Shown: positions 17,611-26,370 of the stretch, in pieces | Numbering within the stretch: position 1 is the stretch's first letter | Layout: each line of letters starts with the position of its first letter | Source of the DNA: an uncultured Ulvibacter sp. | GTDB taxonomy: Bacteria > Bacteroidota > Bacteroidia > Flavobacteriales > Flavobacteriaceae | Assembly (NCBI GenBank): GCA_938041335.1 | Contig: CALIAF010000028.1 | Coordinates: 1-64,000 of the forward strand | Length of the DNA stretch: 64,000 bases | Reading direction: 5' to 3' | Position numbers and translations under genes: made by a program | Notes under the pieces: model-generated | Database searches by the model: none | What the model was told of the DNA's origin: nothing | Seen by the model: only the letters and a program-made list of their open reading frames with translations

Positions 17611-18780
17611 TTATGACGTTTGGGCGAATTTATTTGTAGATACCTTCTCAAAAGTCTCCTTCAAATCTTTAATTAAATCTTCGGCTTCTTCAATACCGCA
17701 GCTTAAACGAATGAGTGAGTCTTTAATACCGGCTTCTAAGCGTTTCTCTCTAGGTACTGAGGCATGGGTCATTTGTGGAGGATGGCACAACAAACTTTTC
17801 ACCCCACCCAAGCTTTCTGCCAGTTTAAAATAATTAGTGTTAGTGACAAAAGCGTTAGCAGCAGGAACCGTATTTTCTTTTAGTGTAAAAGATACAATAC
17901 CGCCATATAATCCATTTTGTTGTTGCTTCGCTATTTCGTGATTCTTATGAGATGTTAGTCCCGGAAAATAAACGTCATCTACAGCTTGGTGGTTTGTTAA
18001 GAACCTTGCGACTTTTTCTGCGTTTTCGCATTGTTTGCGATATCTAATATCTAATGTTTCTATGCCTCTAATGGTTAAAAAACAATCCCAAGGTCCCAGA
18101 ATTCCTCCACTGGCGTTTTGTATAAACTTAATACGCTCAGATAAGGACGCCGTTTTTGTAACGACTAATCCAGCCACTAAATCGCTGTGTCCGCCTATAT
18201 ATTTTGTGCCACTATGCACAATAATGTCTGCTCCTAATGTGAGGGGTTGTTGCGCGATAGGACTGGCAAATGTGTTGTCAACTACCAAGAGCGCATCTAT
18301 ACTTTTAGCAATCTTACTAATCTTTTTTATGTCTGAAACTTTAAGTGTTGGATTTGTAGGCGACTCAATCCAGATAAATTTGGTTTTACTGCTCACAGCT
18401 TTTGCCACATTATCTGCATCTGTAGTATCTACATACTTTACGGTAATGCCTAGCTTTTCATACACATGTGTGAATAAGCGATACACACCGCCATAAATAT
18501 CATCTACTGCAATAATCTCATCACCAGAAGATAGCAATTTTAACACGGCATCAATTGCTGCGAGTCCTGTACCAAAAGCAAAAGCGCTATCGCCTCCTTC
18601 TAGTCCTGCGACAATATCTTCTAAGGCTTTACGCGTTGGATTATTACTACGGGCATAGTCATACCCTTTATTTACACCAGGAGCGTCCTGAATAAATGTT
18701 GAAGTTTGGTACACGGGTACCGAAATTGAACCCGTTAATGGGTCACTTGGAATCGAATGAATAATTTTTGTTGCACTCAT
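17611..18780 (-). CDS. Cystathionine gamma-synthase/beta-lyase family PLP enzyme
   Basis: The 389-residue enzyme of the Cys/Met metabolism PLP family (fold type I) shows YDYARSNNPTR and FGTGLAAIDA. The PLP-binding Lys lies in VHSGTKYIGGHSD, and the C-terminal RLSCGIE is present. As first gene after the SAM-I riboswitch, it probably makes cystathionine or homocysteine from an activated homoserine, or cleaves cystathionine. Sequence alone does not separate gamma-synthase, beta-lyase and gamma-lyase, so no symbol is given. Confidence 0.92.
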   Translation of the reverse strand: MSATKIIHSIPSDPLTGSISVPVYQTSTFIQDAPGVNKGYDYARSNNPTRKALEDIVAGLEGGDSAFAFGTGLAAIDAVLKLLSSGDEIIAVDDIYGGVYRLFTHVYEKLGITVKYVDTTDADNVAKAVSSKTKFIWIESPTNPTLKVSDIKKISKIAKSIDALLVVDNTFASPIAQQPLTLGADIIVHSGTKYIGGHSDLVAGLVVTKTASLSERIKFIQNASGGILGPWDCFLTIRGIETLDIRYRKQCENAEKVARFLTNHQAVDDVYFPGLTSHKNHEIAKQQQNGLYGGIVSFTLKENTVPAANAFVTNTNYFKLAESLGGVKSLLCHPPQMTHASVPREKRLEAGIKDSLIRLSCGIEEAEDLIKDLKETFEKVSTNKFAQTS

Positions 18781-18796
18781 TTTTCTAATTTGTTTT

Positions 18797-18826
18797 GATT
18801 TCGCTTTGTGTTTTTATTGCGAAATC
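18797..18826 (-). promoter_or_regulatory. Hairpin between SAM-I aptamer and first gene (possible expression platform)
   Basis: On the minus strand GATTTCGC and GCGAAATC form a perfect 8-bp stem around a 14-nt A-rich loop, ending 16 nt before the ATG at 18780. No T-run follows, so an intrinsic terminator is unlikely. If it matters, it would act on translation or RNA stability. This is an inference from position. Confidence 0.4.
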
Positions 18827-18895
18827 TATTAATACTAATTTTAGAAAAATGTTATAAGAATTGACTACAATACTCAGAAAGAGCATTGGTTGGTC

Positions 18896-19023
18896 GTTAT
18901 CTATCTTCGATTAAAAATCGATGTAGAATGTAGCACCTTCTTAATATGAGATTCCCGCCTGAGTGGGAAATTAAGGGTTGCTAAGGCTTCAAAGGGTCTA
19001 ATCCCTCCGCCTTTCTTGATAAC
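18896..19023 (-). promoter_or_regulatory. SAM-I (S-box) riboswitch controlling the methionine operon
   Basis: Read on the minus strand from 19023, P1 is GTTATC (19018-19023) paired with GATAAC (18896-18901). AAGAAAGGCGGAGGGATTAG and ACCCTTTGAAGCCTTAGCAA are hallmark S-box core segments. P3 is ACCCTTAAT paired with ATTAAGAAGGT, followed by the conserved GGTGCTACATTC, and P4 is TCGATT-ttt-AATCGA. The aptamer precedes the PLP enzyme gene by 115 nt and should repress the operon when SAM is high. The loop of P3 is enlarged by the palindrome TTCCCACTCAGGCGGGAA (18952-18969). Confidence 0.92.
18952..18969. repeat. Palindromic repeat within P3 of the SAM-I riboswitch
   Basis: TTCCCGC-ctga-GTGGGAA with an upstream GAGA matches the palindrome family in mutS. 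It is stacked on the P3 helix of the aptamer, where extra length is tolerated. Confidence 0.7.
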
Positions 19024-19291
19024 ATTTTCAATAAAGCTTTGAACTTTGTTGAGAACTCGTTTAGAATTCTGCACAAATATTGTGAAAAATATTCTACACT
19101 TCCTAATTAAAAAGAATATTTTTCTGTTAATTAAATTATCTTATTGATATTTAGATATATTTTCTTCACATACAAATTTGTATAGTTTTTAATTCTAAGT
19201 CACTTCAAAAACAGGAAAACTTAATCACTTCATTAAAACTTCTTAAGTCATAATAATGTATAATCTTTTTCTAAAATGTAAAGATTCGTAG

Positions 19292-19299
19292 TATCTTTG
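19292..19299 (+). promoter_or_regulatory. -7 promoter box for metK
   Basis: TATCTTTG is the commonest form of the Bacteroidota -7 box. The predicted start near 19306 places the SAM-II-like aptamer at the very 5' end of the metK leader. The -33 region is only T-rich. Confidence 0.6.
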
Positions 19300-19309
19300 T
19301 GACCTATTT

Positions 19310-19377
19310 AGAGGATAGATTTGACTGATTGCAACCTCTTCTGAGATTTTTAATATTTCAGAAAAAACGCTAAAAAG
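19310..19377 (+). promoter_or_regulatory. SAM-II-like riboswitch in the metK leader
   Basis: The P1 stem AGAGG (19310-19314) pairs with CCTCT (19335-19339). The loop holds AGATTTGACTGATTGCAA, matching the SAM-II motif GAUUUxxxxxAUUGCAA. A 19341-19361 hairpin (CTGA/TCAG) sits in the large loop, and the diagnostic GCTAAAAAG is at 19369-19377. Transcription starts just upstream and metK begins 77 nt downstream, so feedback control of SAM synthesis is expected. The related SAM-V class shares part of this consensus and cannot be fully excluded by eye. Confidence 0.78.
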
Positions 19378-19454
19378 AAATATTACATTATTGTAATTTT
19401 TACTGACGATTTCCGTCAAATCTACCCACAAAATTTACATTTTAAATTCAGCAT

Positions 19455-20711
19455 ATGGCGTATTTATTTACTTCAGAGAGTGTTTCTGAAGGACATCCAG
19501 ATAAAGTTGCAGATCAAATAAGTGATGCATTAATTGACAACTTTTTAGCCTTTGACCCACAGTCTAAGGTAGCTTGCGAAACATTGGTAACTACTGGACA
19601 AGTGGTACTTGCTGGCGAGGTAAAAAGCGATACGTACTTAGATGTTCAAAAAATAGCGCGGGATGTAATTAATAAGATTGGTTACACAAAAAGCGAGTAT
19701 ATGTTTGATGGTAATTCTTGTGGTGTGTTTTCTGCCATACACGAGCAATCGCCAGATATTAATCAAGGTGTAGATCGTAAAAACAAAGAAGATCAAGGAG
19801 CGGGTGACCAGGGAATGATGTTTGGGTATGCCACAGATGAAACTGAGAACTATATGCCACTCGCCTTAGAGCTTTCTCACCAACTACTTATTGAGCTTGC
19901 GGCATTAAGACGTGAAGGAACAGAAATCTCTTACCTACGACCAGATTCTAAAAGTCAAGTAACTATAGAGTATAGTGATGATAACGTACCCCAACGCATA
20001 GATGCAATTGTAGTATCTACGCAGCATGATGATTTTGACGACAGCGATGATGTGATGTTAGCGCAAATTAAAAAAGACATTGTTTCTATTTTAATACCAC
20101 GTGTTAAAGCAAAATTTCCTGCTGCTATTCAGGCTTTATTTAATGACAACATTACGTATCATATTAACCCAACAGGAACTTTTGTTATCGGTGGCCCTCA
20201 CGGTGACACTGGATTAACAGGTCGTAAAATTATTGTAGACACTTACGGTGGTAAAGGCGCACATGGTGGCGGTGCTTTTTCTGGAAAAGACCCAAGTAAA
20301 GTAGACCGGTCTGGAGCTTATGCAACAAGACATATTGCAAAAAACTTAGTTGCTGCTGGATTATGTAAAGAGGTATTAGTTCAAGTTTCTTATGCTATTG
20401 GTGTTGCCAAGCCTACCAGCATTAATGTAGAAACATATGGCACTGCAAACGTAGATATGACAGACGGAAAAATAAGTAAAGTAGTAGAAACCATTTTTGA
20501 TATGCGCCCTTACTTTATAGAAGAGCGTCTTAAATTAAGAAACCCTATTTATTCTGAAACTGCCGCTTATGGGCACATGGGTCGTACTCCAGAAACTAAA
20601 AATGTAAGCTTTACTTCGCCTTCTGGAGACACTGTCACTAAAGAAGTAGAGACGTTTACCTGGGAAAAACTAGATTATATAGACCAAGTAAAAGCCGCTT
20701 TTAATTTGTAG
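19455..20711 (+). CDS. metK: S-adenosylmethionine synthase
   Basis: The 418-residue enzyme makes SAM from methionine and ATP. It shows [19 protein letters not shown] at the N-terminus, the methionine/ATP-loop motif [12 protein letters not shown] and the phosphate-binding [19 protein letters not shown]. It is divergent from the methionine biosynthesis operon and preceded by a SAM-II-like aptamer, so its own product likely represses it. A strong terminator follows. Confidence 0.98.
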   Translation: MAYLFTSESVSEGHPDKVADQISDALIDNFLAFDPQSKVACETLVTTGQVVLAGEVKSDTYLDVQKIARDVINKIGYTKSEYMFDGNSCGVFSAIHEQSPDINQGVDRKNKEDQGAGDQGMMFGYATDETENYMPLALELSHQLLIELAALRREGTEISYLRPDSKSQVTIEYSDDNVPQRIDAIVVSTQHDDFDDSDDVMLAQIKKDIVSILIPRVKAKFPAAIQALFNDNITYHINPTGTFVIGGPHGDTGLTGRKIIVDTYGGKGAHGGGAFSGKDPSKVDRSGAYATRHIAKNLVAAGLCKEVLVQVSYAIGVAKPTSINVETYGTANVDMTDGKISKVVETIFDMRPYFIEERLKLRNPIYSETAAYGHMGRTPETKNVSFTSPSGDTVTKEVETFTWEKLDYIDQVKAAFNL

Positions 20712-20742
20712 TTTTTCTTCGGAAATATTAAATATTTGAGAC

Positions 20743-20777
20743 CGCGCTGTTGCTTTTGCAACGGGGCGGTTTTTTTG
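20743..20777 (+). terminator. Intrinsic terminator of metK
   Basis: ACCGC/GCGGT and GTTGC/GCAAC form a two-part stem followed by TTTTTTT. Confidence 0.88.
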
Positions 20778-20820
20778 TGGATGCTATTGTTTTATCTTTA
20801 TAACAATAAACACAATTAAT

Positions 20821-22476
20821 ATGCGATCTCTACTCTTCTCAATTTCTATACTGACCCTTCTTTCTTGCAACGCCCAAACAGAAAAGCCTGCAGCAGACCA
20901 CAATGACTCCCATCACAATAATGGTGGTTGGGTGATCACAGAAAATGAGATGCTGCACAAAAACCGCACCCACGAGAGCGGCCGTATGCAGTTTAAACTA
21001 GTCAACTCAAAATATCAGAATGAAGAGTACGTATTTGACCAAGTACTAGAAGACATAAAACGATTAAGTGATGAAAGATATGCAGCACTTGCGCCAATGA
21101 TTCTTGAGCAAGATATCACAACACTGCAGCATCATGTGGGCAGCGGTAAAATGACCTACGAAGAACTTACCTTATTCTATTTAAAAAGGATGTTTATTTA
21201 CGAGACTAATCCTTCCACTTCACTACATAGTATTATCTCTATTAATCCAAATGTTGTTGCTCAAGCACGATCAAAAGATCAAAGTTGGCGTCAAAAACGT
21301 AGTGACATCTTTGGGATGCCTATTTTATTAAAAGACAATATAGACACCAAAGACATGAAAACTACTGCAGGTGCTTTTGTTCTAAAAGACAACCAGCCGG
21401 CAGAAAATGCGGAACTCGTAGCTAATATTATTTCTAATGGTGGCTTGATTATCGGGAAAGCCAACTTGAGTGAATGGGCGTACTATTTTTGTAGCGGCTG
21501 CCCTTTGGGCTATAGCGCAATAGGAGGACAAACCTTAAACCCCTATGGACGTGGCGCCTTTGAAACCGGAGGTAGTAGCGCAGGTAGCGGAGTAGCAACC
21601 GCTGCTAATTATGCTGTCGCTGCCGTTGGCTCTGAAACCTCTGGATCTATTATATCACCTTCAAGCCAGAACAGTGTAGTGGGCTTAAAACCAACTACAG
21701 GGGCTTTAAGTGGTAAAGGCATCGTGCCAATATCTCATACACTTGACACCGCAGGGCCTATGGCAAAAAGTGTGGCCGATGCAGAAATTCTATACTGGGC
21801 AATGAAAAACGGAGCACAAGGTGGAGGTGCAACCAATATAGGAACAGAAGCTAAATCTAACCTTCCAAAAGATATAAGACTCGGCGTATTTAAAAATTTA
21901 TTGGAAGACCCAGAATACACTTCGGCCATTGAAAAATTAAAAAAAGAAGGGGTGCAAATTATAGAAATTGAAGCAGAACAAATCCCGCTACCAGGTTTTC
22001 TAACGTTATTAAATATCGAGATGCGAGAAGATTTACCTAAATATTTAACGAATCGTGCTTCCAAGAATATTTCAGAAAAAAACATGGCTGAGGTTATGGC
22101 AACCAATCGTATAGATTCTGTGCAACGTATGCCTTATGGCCAAGGATTATTTGAAGGCATCATGGCAGATACAACCAACACTGCTGCCTTCTTAAAAATC
22201 AAGGAAACGCTATTAAAAAACGGGAATGATTTCTTTGAAACACCGATGAAAAAACACAATTTGGACGCGATAGCAACCATCAATAATTATCATTCTGGTT
22301 ATGCTGCGGTAGGTATGCGTCCTTGTCTTGCTATCCCTATGGGTCTTCAGGAAACTGGCGAACCTAAAGCCTTAACCCTTATCACAGATTCTAATACAGA
22401 AAAACACCTTCTACAGCTTGGGAAAACCATAGAAGGTATTTTAAAAGGGCGTGTTATGCCCAGTATTTTTAAATAA
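20821..22476 (+). CDS. Amidase signature family lipoprotein
   Basis: The 551-residue protein starts with a lipoprotein signal (MRSLLFSISILTLLSC, Cys 16). The amidase domain carries the Ser-Ser-Lys triad region: the Lys in GMPILLKDNIDTKD and the Ser-rich TGGSSAGSGVATA with GSETSGSII. It resembles GatA-type amidases but, being exported, probably hydrolyses an amide in the periplasm rather than acting in tRNA amidation. A weak TATCTTTA box lies at 20795. Its stop overlaps the stop of the opposite-strand response regulator by 8 bp. Confidence 0.9.
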   Translation: MRSLLFSISILTLLSCNAQTEKPAADHNDSHHNNGGWVITENEMLHKNRTHESGRMQFKLVNSKYQNEEYVFDQVLEDIKRLSDERYAALAPMILEQDITTLQHHVGSGKMTYEELTLFYLKRMFIYETNPSTSLHSIISINPNVVAQARSKDQSWRQKRSDIFGMPILLKDNIDTKDMKTTAGAFVLKDNQPAENAELVANIISNGGLIIGKANLSEWAYYFCSGCPLGYSAIGGQTLNPYGRGAFETGGSSAGSGVATAANYAVAAVGSETSGSIISPSSQNSVVGLKPTTGALSGKGIVPISHTLDTAGPMAKSVADAEILYWAMKNGAQGGGATNIGTEAKSNLPKDIRLGVFKNLLEDPEYTSAIEKLKKEGVQIIEIEAEQIPLPGFLTLLNIEMREDLPKYLTNRASKNISEKNMAEVMATNRIDSVQRMPYGQGLFEGIMADTTNTAAFLKIKETLLKNGNDFFETPMKKHNLDAIATINNYHSGYAAVGMRPCLAIPMGLQETGEPKALTLITDSNTEKHLLQLGKTIEGILKGRVMPSIFK

Positions 22477-23119
22477 TATTGTGATTTTTAGCTTTCTGCA
22501 CGGCTTCCATTTTACTATGTACTTGTAACTTTTTATAGATATTCTCAATGTGTTTACGCACCGTGCTTGGGGATAAAAATAAGTTGCCAGCAATAACAGT
22601 ATAGCTTAAGGCTTTGCTCAATTGCTCTAAAACCTCAACCTCTCTCTTAGTGAGTGAGATTTCTTCTTTATCACTTTCATTTTTAATACTATCAGGATTG
22701 CGAAGTAACTTTAGTGTCTTTAATGCAATAGAGGGATTCATTGCTGCGCCTCCATTTAAGGTTTCTTGTATCCCATTATATAACTCTTGTGGGTTCGTTT
22801 CTTTTAACAGATAACCATCCGCTCCTGCTTTTATCGCGTTAAAAATATGCTCATCATTATCAAAAGCAGTGAGCATAATAATCTTAATTTGCGGATACTT
22901 CTTTTTTACAATTTCTGTGGTGTCAATACCATTAAGAACTGGCATTTCTATATCCATTAAGATTACATCTATATTGTGATTATCTTCTAGTTTCTCTAAC
23001 AATTCACTACCGTTTAATGAGGTGTGCTTGATCCCAATTTCATTAAAAAAAGATAGCTTTTCCTTCACTGCTTGGATTAAGAAACTATTGTCATCTACTA
23101 TGGCGAGTTTTATGGTCAT
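22469..23119 (-). CDS. NarL/LuxR-type response regulator (orphan)
   Basis: The 216-residue protein has a receiver domain (IVDDN, phosphoacceptor Asp 56 in LMDIEMP, LTAF, GYLLKE) and a C-terminal LuxR helix-turn-helix (LTKREVEVLEQLSKALSYTVIAGNLFLSPSTVRKHI). It should be a cytoplasmic DNA-binding regulator. No histidine kinase gene is adjacent, so its sensor must be elsewhere. Confidence 0.93.
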   Translation of the reverse strand: MTIKLAIVDDNSFLIQAVKEKLSFFNEIGIKHTSLNGSELLEKLEDNHNIDVILMDIEMPVLNGIDTTEIVKKKYPQIKIIMLTAFDNDEHIFNAIKAGADGYLLKETNPQELYNGIQETLNGGAAMNPSIALKTLKLLRNPDSIKNESDKEEISLTKREVEVLEQLSKALSYTVIAGNLFLSPSTVRKHIENIYKKLQVHSKMEAVQKAKNHNII

Positions 23120-23242
23120 ATTCTTTTTCTTAAAGATACGATAATTGGCAAAATGACCATATAGGGCATTTGCCTTATACTGAACAAATAAAACAAACCT
23201 CTAAAAATAGCAATATTGTTAGCTACACTACTAATCATCCTT

Positions 23243-23485
23243 TTATAGGTTAACATCTAGTTGGACCACTAGTGCTTCGGAAATATTATACTTCAAAAAA
23301 TCGTAGTTATTTAAAGACTGATGCCTCCTGTAAATTTGACTTTTATGCTTAAGAATTTCACGCTCTATCTGCATTAATTTAACCGTATGTATCTTACTGT
23401 CTGTGTTTTTACGGATCTTATAATACAACCCTAAAAAAGCAAACAATAAAACAACACTTAATGCAATGATTTGAAGCGTATTCAT
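23243..23485 (-). CDS. Small single-pass membrane protein, unknown
   Basis: An 80-residue frame has one N-terminal membrane helix (IIALSVVLLFAFLGLYYKI), a basic middle and a polar C-terminal half. It lies between a response regulator and a PQQ-repeat gene on the same strand, downstream of a clear terminator. It is not recognised as any family. The 10-mer CTTCGGAAAT at 23275 lies in its coding frame. It could be a real small gene or chance. Confidence 0.45.
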   Translation of the reverse strand: MNTLQIIALSVVLLFAFLGLYYKIRKNTDSKIHTVKLMQIEREILKHKSQIYRRHQSLNNYDFLKYNISEALVVQLDVNL

Positions 23486-23570
23486 ATACTAATTTAAAAA
23501 ATAAAAATACATATATATCACTTGGTTAAACATACGTCAATTGTCTTATTTGAGCATGGTTTAAATTAAA

Positions 23571-23604
23571 TAAACAAAATAGCCCTACATTTCTGTAGGG
23601 CTAT
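23571..23604 (-). terminator. Intrinsic terminator of the PQQ-repeat gene
   Basis: On the minus strand ATAGCCCTACA and TGTAGGGCTAT form an 11-bp perfect stem with loop GAAA, followed by TTTTGTTT. Confidence 0.88.
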
Positions 23605-23650
23605 TGCAATCCAGTATTGCTTCTCAACAATCCTGGTGCATAACAACAAT

Positions 23651-25510
23651 TTATTTGGTTAAATCGTAAGCATAAATAGTTTTGTCATTTGCTTTATAGT
23701 ACAAAATACCTCCCCAATCATCTACCTGGTATTCTGGTTTTTTATCTTTAAGAATAATCTCTTTTTCTACTGCCCCAGTGTCTTTGTTGAGTTTGACAAG
23801 TCCTACTCCTTCATCGAGTTTTGTTAATATAAATTGCGCATTTTCGGTAGCAGATGTTGCGTTAAATCTTTTTAGCATTTCGGCTGCAGATGCACTAGAA
23901 ATATTAGACATCGCATTGGCTTGATTTTTATAACGAGCCCCCTCATAGGTGTACTGCCCAAGCACATTACGCTGACTGTTTGCTTGTGCGTTTGCAGAGG
24001 CACTAGCAGCAGCAGACGCTACCATAATCGCTCCGGCTATTATGGCTCCAAAAGCACTTTTACCGGGCGCCCTTTTATACTCATGCCAATTTTGACTTCC
24101 ATCCCATCCTAACATCATCATGTTTTGGTCGCTAGTTAATAGAATACCATTATCTCTTACTTCTACTCCAGTAGGATCTTCCTTCCCATCAAATTTTGAC
24201 TCTGCCAGCGTAACGACATCACCAGTATTCTCATCGATCGCGAATAAATCTTCATCTGCACTAATTAAATAGCGTCCGTTTTTGGCATCATAGGTGGAGT
24301 TAATCGAGCTTGCTCTTTTATATTTTAAGGGCTTTTTCCATACTTGATCACCGGTCTCTAGGTTGACAATGTTTGCATCTTCACTAGTAATATAGATTAA
24401 CCCTTGTGGCGTCTCTGCCATGGTTAGTATATTAGATCCAGTTTTTAGTGGTTTTTTAAACAACGTATTTCCATCAAAAGAGATCTTATTAATCCCTCCA
24501 GATTGAATTCCAAAAAGAATCCCATCATCCATCACATAAAAGTGCTGGACATATCCTTTTGTTTTAGGCGCTTTTTCCCATAAATCTTCTCCGGTAGAAG
24601 GGCTTAAAAAAGCAATCTTAGATTCAGATCCTCCAGCAGCCATTTTCATTAATTTAGACTTTCCGCTTGCATCAACATCGCTCACCACAGCAAGCCCCTT
24701 ACTGGTAATTTCAAAATTTGAAAGTTTACCTCTTACCTTTTGAGGGTCGGCCCAAACAAGGTTTCCGCTAGACATATCGATCTTATAAATCTTGGAGCTC
24801 TTACCATTGTTGCTTGTAAATCCATACAACTCTTTTTGGTTTTCATCTGTTGCCATCCACCCCACATTTTTGAGTTCACTTTTCCAAATCGTATTCCCTA
24901 AAGTAAGATCCATTTTTATTAGACCTTTTGTAGTAGGCACAATAATTTCATTATTTAATAATAATGGAGTCCCCATTACCGTTTCAGATCCTTTAAATTT
25001 TATAAGGCTTACCTCTTCTCCATTAGAGAGGTCGTAAATAGCAAGTGCCTGTACAAATTTTTCTGAAGAGCTTCGTTGCCCAGAAACAACCAGTTTATTT
25101 TGAGACATAATCACATTACACCCACCTACTTGTTTCCACCCATTTTCTTCGGTACTAAACAACGTTTTACCTGTCATATAATCGATGACTGCTCTTTTAG
25201 TAGATAGACTGCCAAAACCCGTTTGCCCAACCATAAGGTATGGCGAATTTGGGACGATAGTTAGTTCTTCTGGCTTTACTCTCCCATAGGTGGTAAAATT
25301 AAAAAGCAAATCATTTGTTCCAGGCTTAATACCTACCAGACCATCGTTAGAAGCAATCACTACCGTACCACCGTCAGTAATCACCATTTCATTAATTTTA
25401 GCTCCTATATCATATTGAAAATCTGGAGTTTCTGCTTTTTGAGCAAGTACTGTTGCACTCCATAAAAAAACGAGGCAACTGAGTTTTGTAATTGTATTTA
25501 ATAATTTCAT
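23651..25510 (-). CDS. Secreted PQQ-like beta-propeller repeat protein
   Basis: The 619-residue protein has a signal peptide (MKLLNTITKLSCLVFLWSATVLAQ). It then carries repeated WD-like blades of the PQQ type, for example GKTLFS, TGEDLWEKA, NLVWADP, TGDQVWKKP and TGDVVTLAE. Around residues 490-520 a small-residue segment (AFGAIIAGAIMVASAAASASANA) interrupts the propeller and may be a membrane-active or flexible region. No catalytic residues of quinoprotein dehydrogenases were recognised, so a binding or scaffold role is more likely. An ACATCTTTG sequence at 25537-25544 resembles a -7 box. Confidence 0.85.
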   Translation of the reverse strand: MKLLNTITKLSCLVFLWSATVLAQKAETPDFQYDIGAKINEMVITDGGTVVIASNDGLVGIKPGTNDLLFNFTTYGRVKPEELTIVPNSPYLMVGQTGFGSLSTKRAVIDYMTGKTLFSTEENGWKQVGGCNVIMSQNKLVVSGQRSSSEKFVQALAIYDLSNGEEVSLIKFKGSETVMGTPLLLNNEIIVPTTKGLIKMDLTLGNTIWKSELKNVGWMATDENQKELYGFTSNNGKSSKIYKIDMSSGNLVWADPQKVRGKLSNFEITSKGLAVVSDVDASGKSKLMKMAAGGSESKIAFLSPSTGEDLWEKAPKTKGYVQHFYVMDDGILFGIQSGGINKISFDGNTLFKKPLKTGSNILTMAETPQGLIYITSEDANIVNLETGDQVWKKPLKYKRASSINSTYDAKNGRYLISADEDLFAIDENTGDVVTLAESKFDGKEDPTGVEVRDNGILLTSDQNMMMLGWDGSQNWHEYKRAPGKSAFGAIIAGAIMVASAAASASANAQANSQRNVLGQYTYEGARYKNQANAMSNISSASAAEMLKRFNATSATENAQFILTKLDEGVGLVKLNKDTGAVEKEIILKDKKPEYQVDDWGGILYYKANDKTIYAYDLTK

Positions 25511-25614
25511 AATTGTACGTATTTAGTTAGACAATTCAAAGATGTAATAACTTGGTTTACTTATCTATAGGGCAATTGTCGTATAATTATACTTTGATTG
25601 CTTTTTGAGGGTAC

Positions 25615-25651
25615 AAAAAAACCGAAACAACATGTTTCCATATTGTTTCGG
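25615..25651 (-). terminator. Intrinsic terminator of the DUF6252-type gene
   Basis: On the minus strand CCGAAACAA and TTGTTTCGG form a 9-bp stem with a 12-nt loop, followed by a run of seven T. Confidence 0.88.
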
Positions 25652-25676
25652 CTACTTAACACTCGTATCTTTAGAG

Positions 25677-26186
25677 CTACATAATCTCTACATTAAATTC
25701 TCCTTCAGTTACAGAAACTGTTTGCGAATTGTCATCGTTTCTATACCCAGTAAAGCTGAAAGTACCTTGCACGCTATCCCCATCAAAACTTGAGATATTC
25801 ACTTCGCCTGCAGGCGATCCATCAGGTGTTACCGTAGTATAAATTATAACCGAAGTTGGATCACTTGTGTCTGGTAGAATACTGTAGGTCCCAATGCTAA
25901 TAAAATTTAGCTCATATGTACCCACACCATCAAAAGCCTGAATGATAAACTGAATGTTTTCTGAGTTTGCAGTACCCGCAGAAACCGCTAACAATTCATT
26001 TGGACCAGCTTGTTGTATTTGAGCCGCAACAGTACCGTCAAGTCCGGTATAATTAGCGCCATCTACCTTTGCAGTGAATGTACCAGATCCTCCAGGAGGA
26101 TCATCCCCGCCTTCATCATCTTTTTTACAAGCTACTACTGTAAGTCCTATCATTAATAAGACTATTATTTTTTTGAAATTTTTCAT
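25677..26186 (-). CDS. DUF6252-like lipoprotein
   Basis: The 169-residue protein has a lipobox (LMIGLTVVACKK, Cys 20) and an acidic Gly-rich linker KDDEGGDDPPGGSG. A beta-rich domain follows, beginning FTAKVDGANYTG and ending with a GTFSFTGYRND strand typical of this flavobacterial family. It is probably anchored in the envelope. Function is unknown. Its upstream region holds a heptamer microsatellite 82 bp before the start. Confidence 0.75.
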   Translation of the reverse strand: MKNFKKIIVLLMIGLTVVACKKDDEGGDDPPGGSGTFTAKVDGANYTGLDGTVAAQIQQAGPNELLAVSAGTANSENIQFIIQAFDGVGTYELNFISIGTYSILPDTSDPTSVIIYTTVTPDGSPAGEVNISSFDGDSVQGTFSFTGYRNDDNSQTVSVTEGEFNVEIM

Positions 26187-26267
26187 GATAATTTGGTTTT
26201 ATTGTTATACACTGCAAAGATGTGCTGTAAATCAAACCATTACCATAGGGCATATGACGTATTTAGA

Positions 26268-26320
26268 AGTGAGTAGTGAGTAGTGAGTAGTGAGTAGTGA
26301 GTAGTGAGTAGTGAGTAGTG
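26268..26320. repeat. Heptanucleotide microsatellite (AGTGAGT), about 7.6 copies
   Basis: The 7-bp unit is repeated without interruption over 53 bp. It lies between the 3' end of the lipoprotein gene at 26371 and the 5' end of the gene at 26186, in a probable promoter or leader region. Confidence 0.95.
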
Positions 26321-26370
26321 AAAAAAATTAAAAATTACAGTGTATTAATTGTTGTTTTACTTGAGAAAAT

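Noticed and set aside
19243-19431. 62-codon minus-strand frame opposite the metK leader
   Set aside because: Overlaps the metK promoter and the SAM-II-like aptamer, which explain the conservation better.
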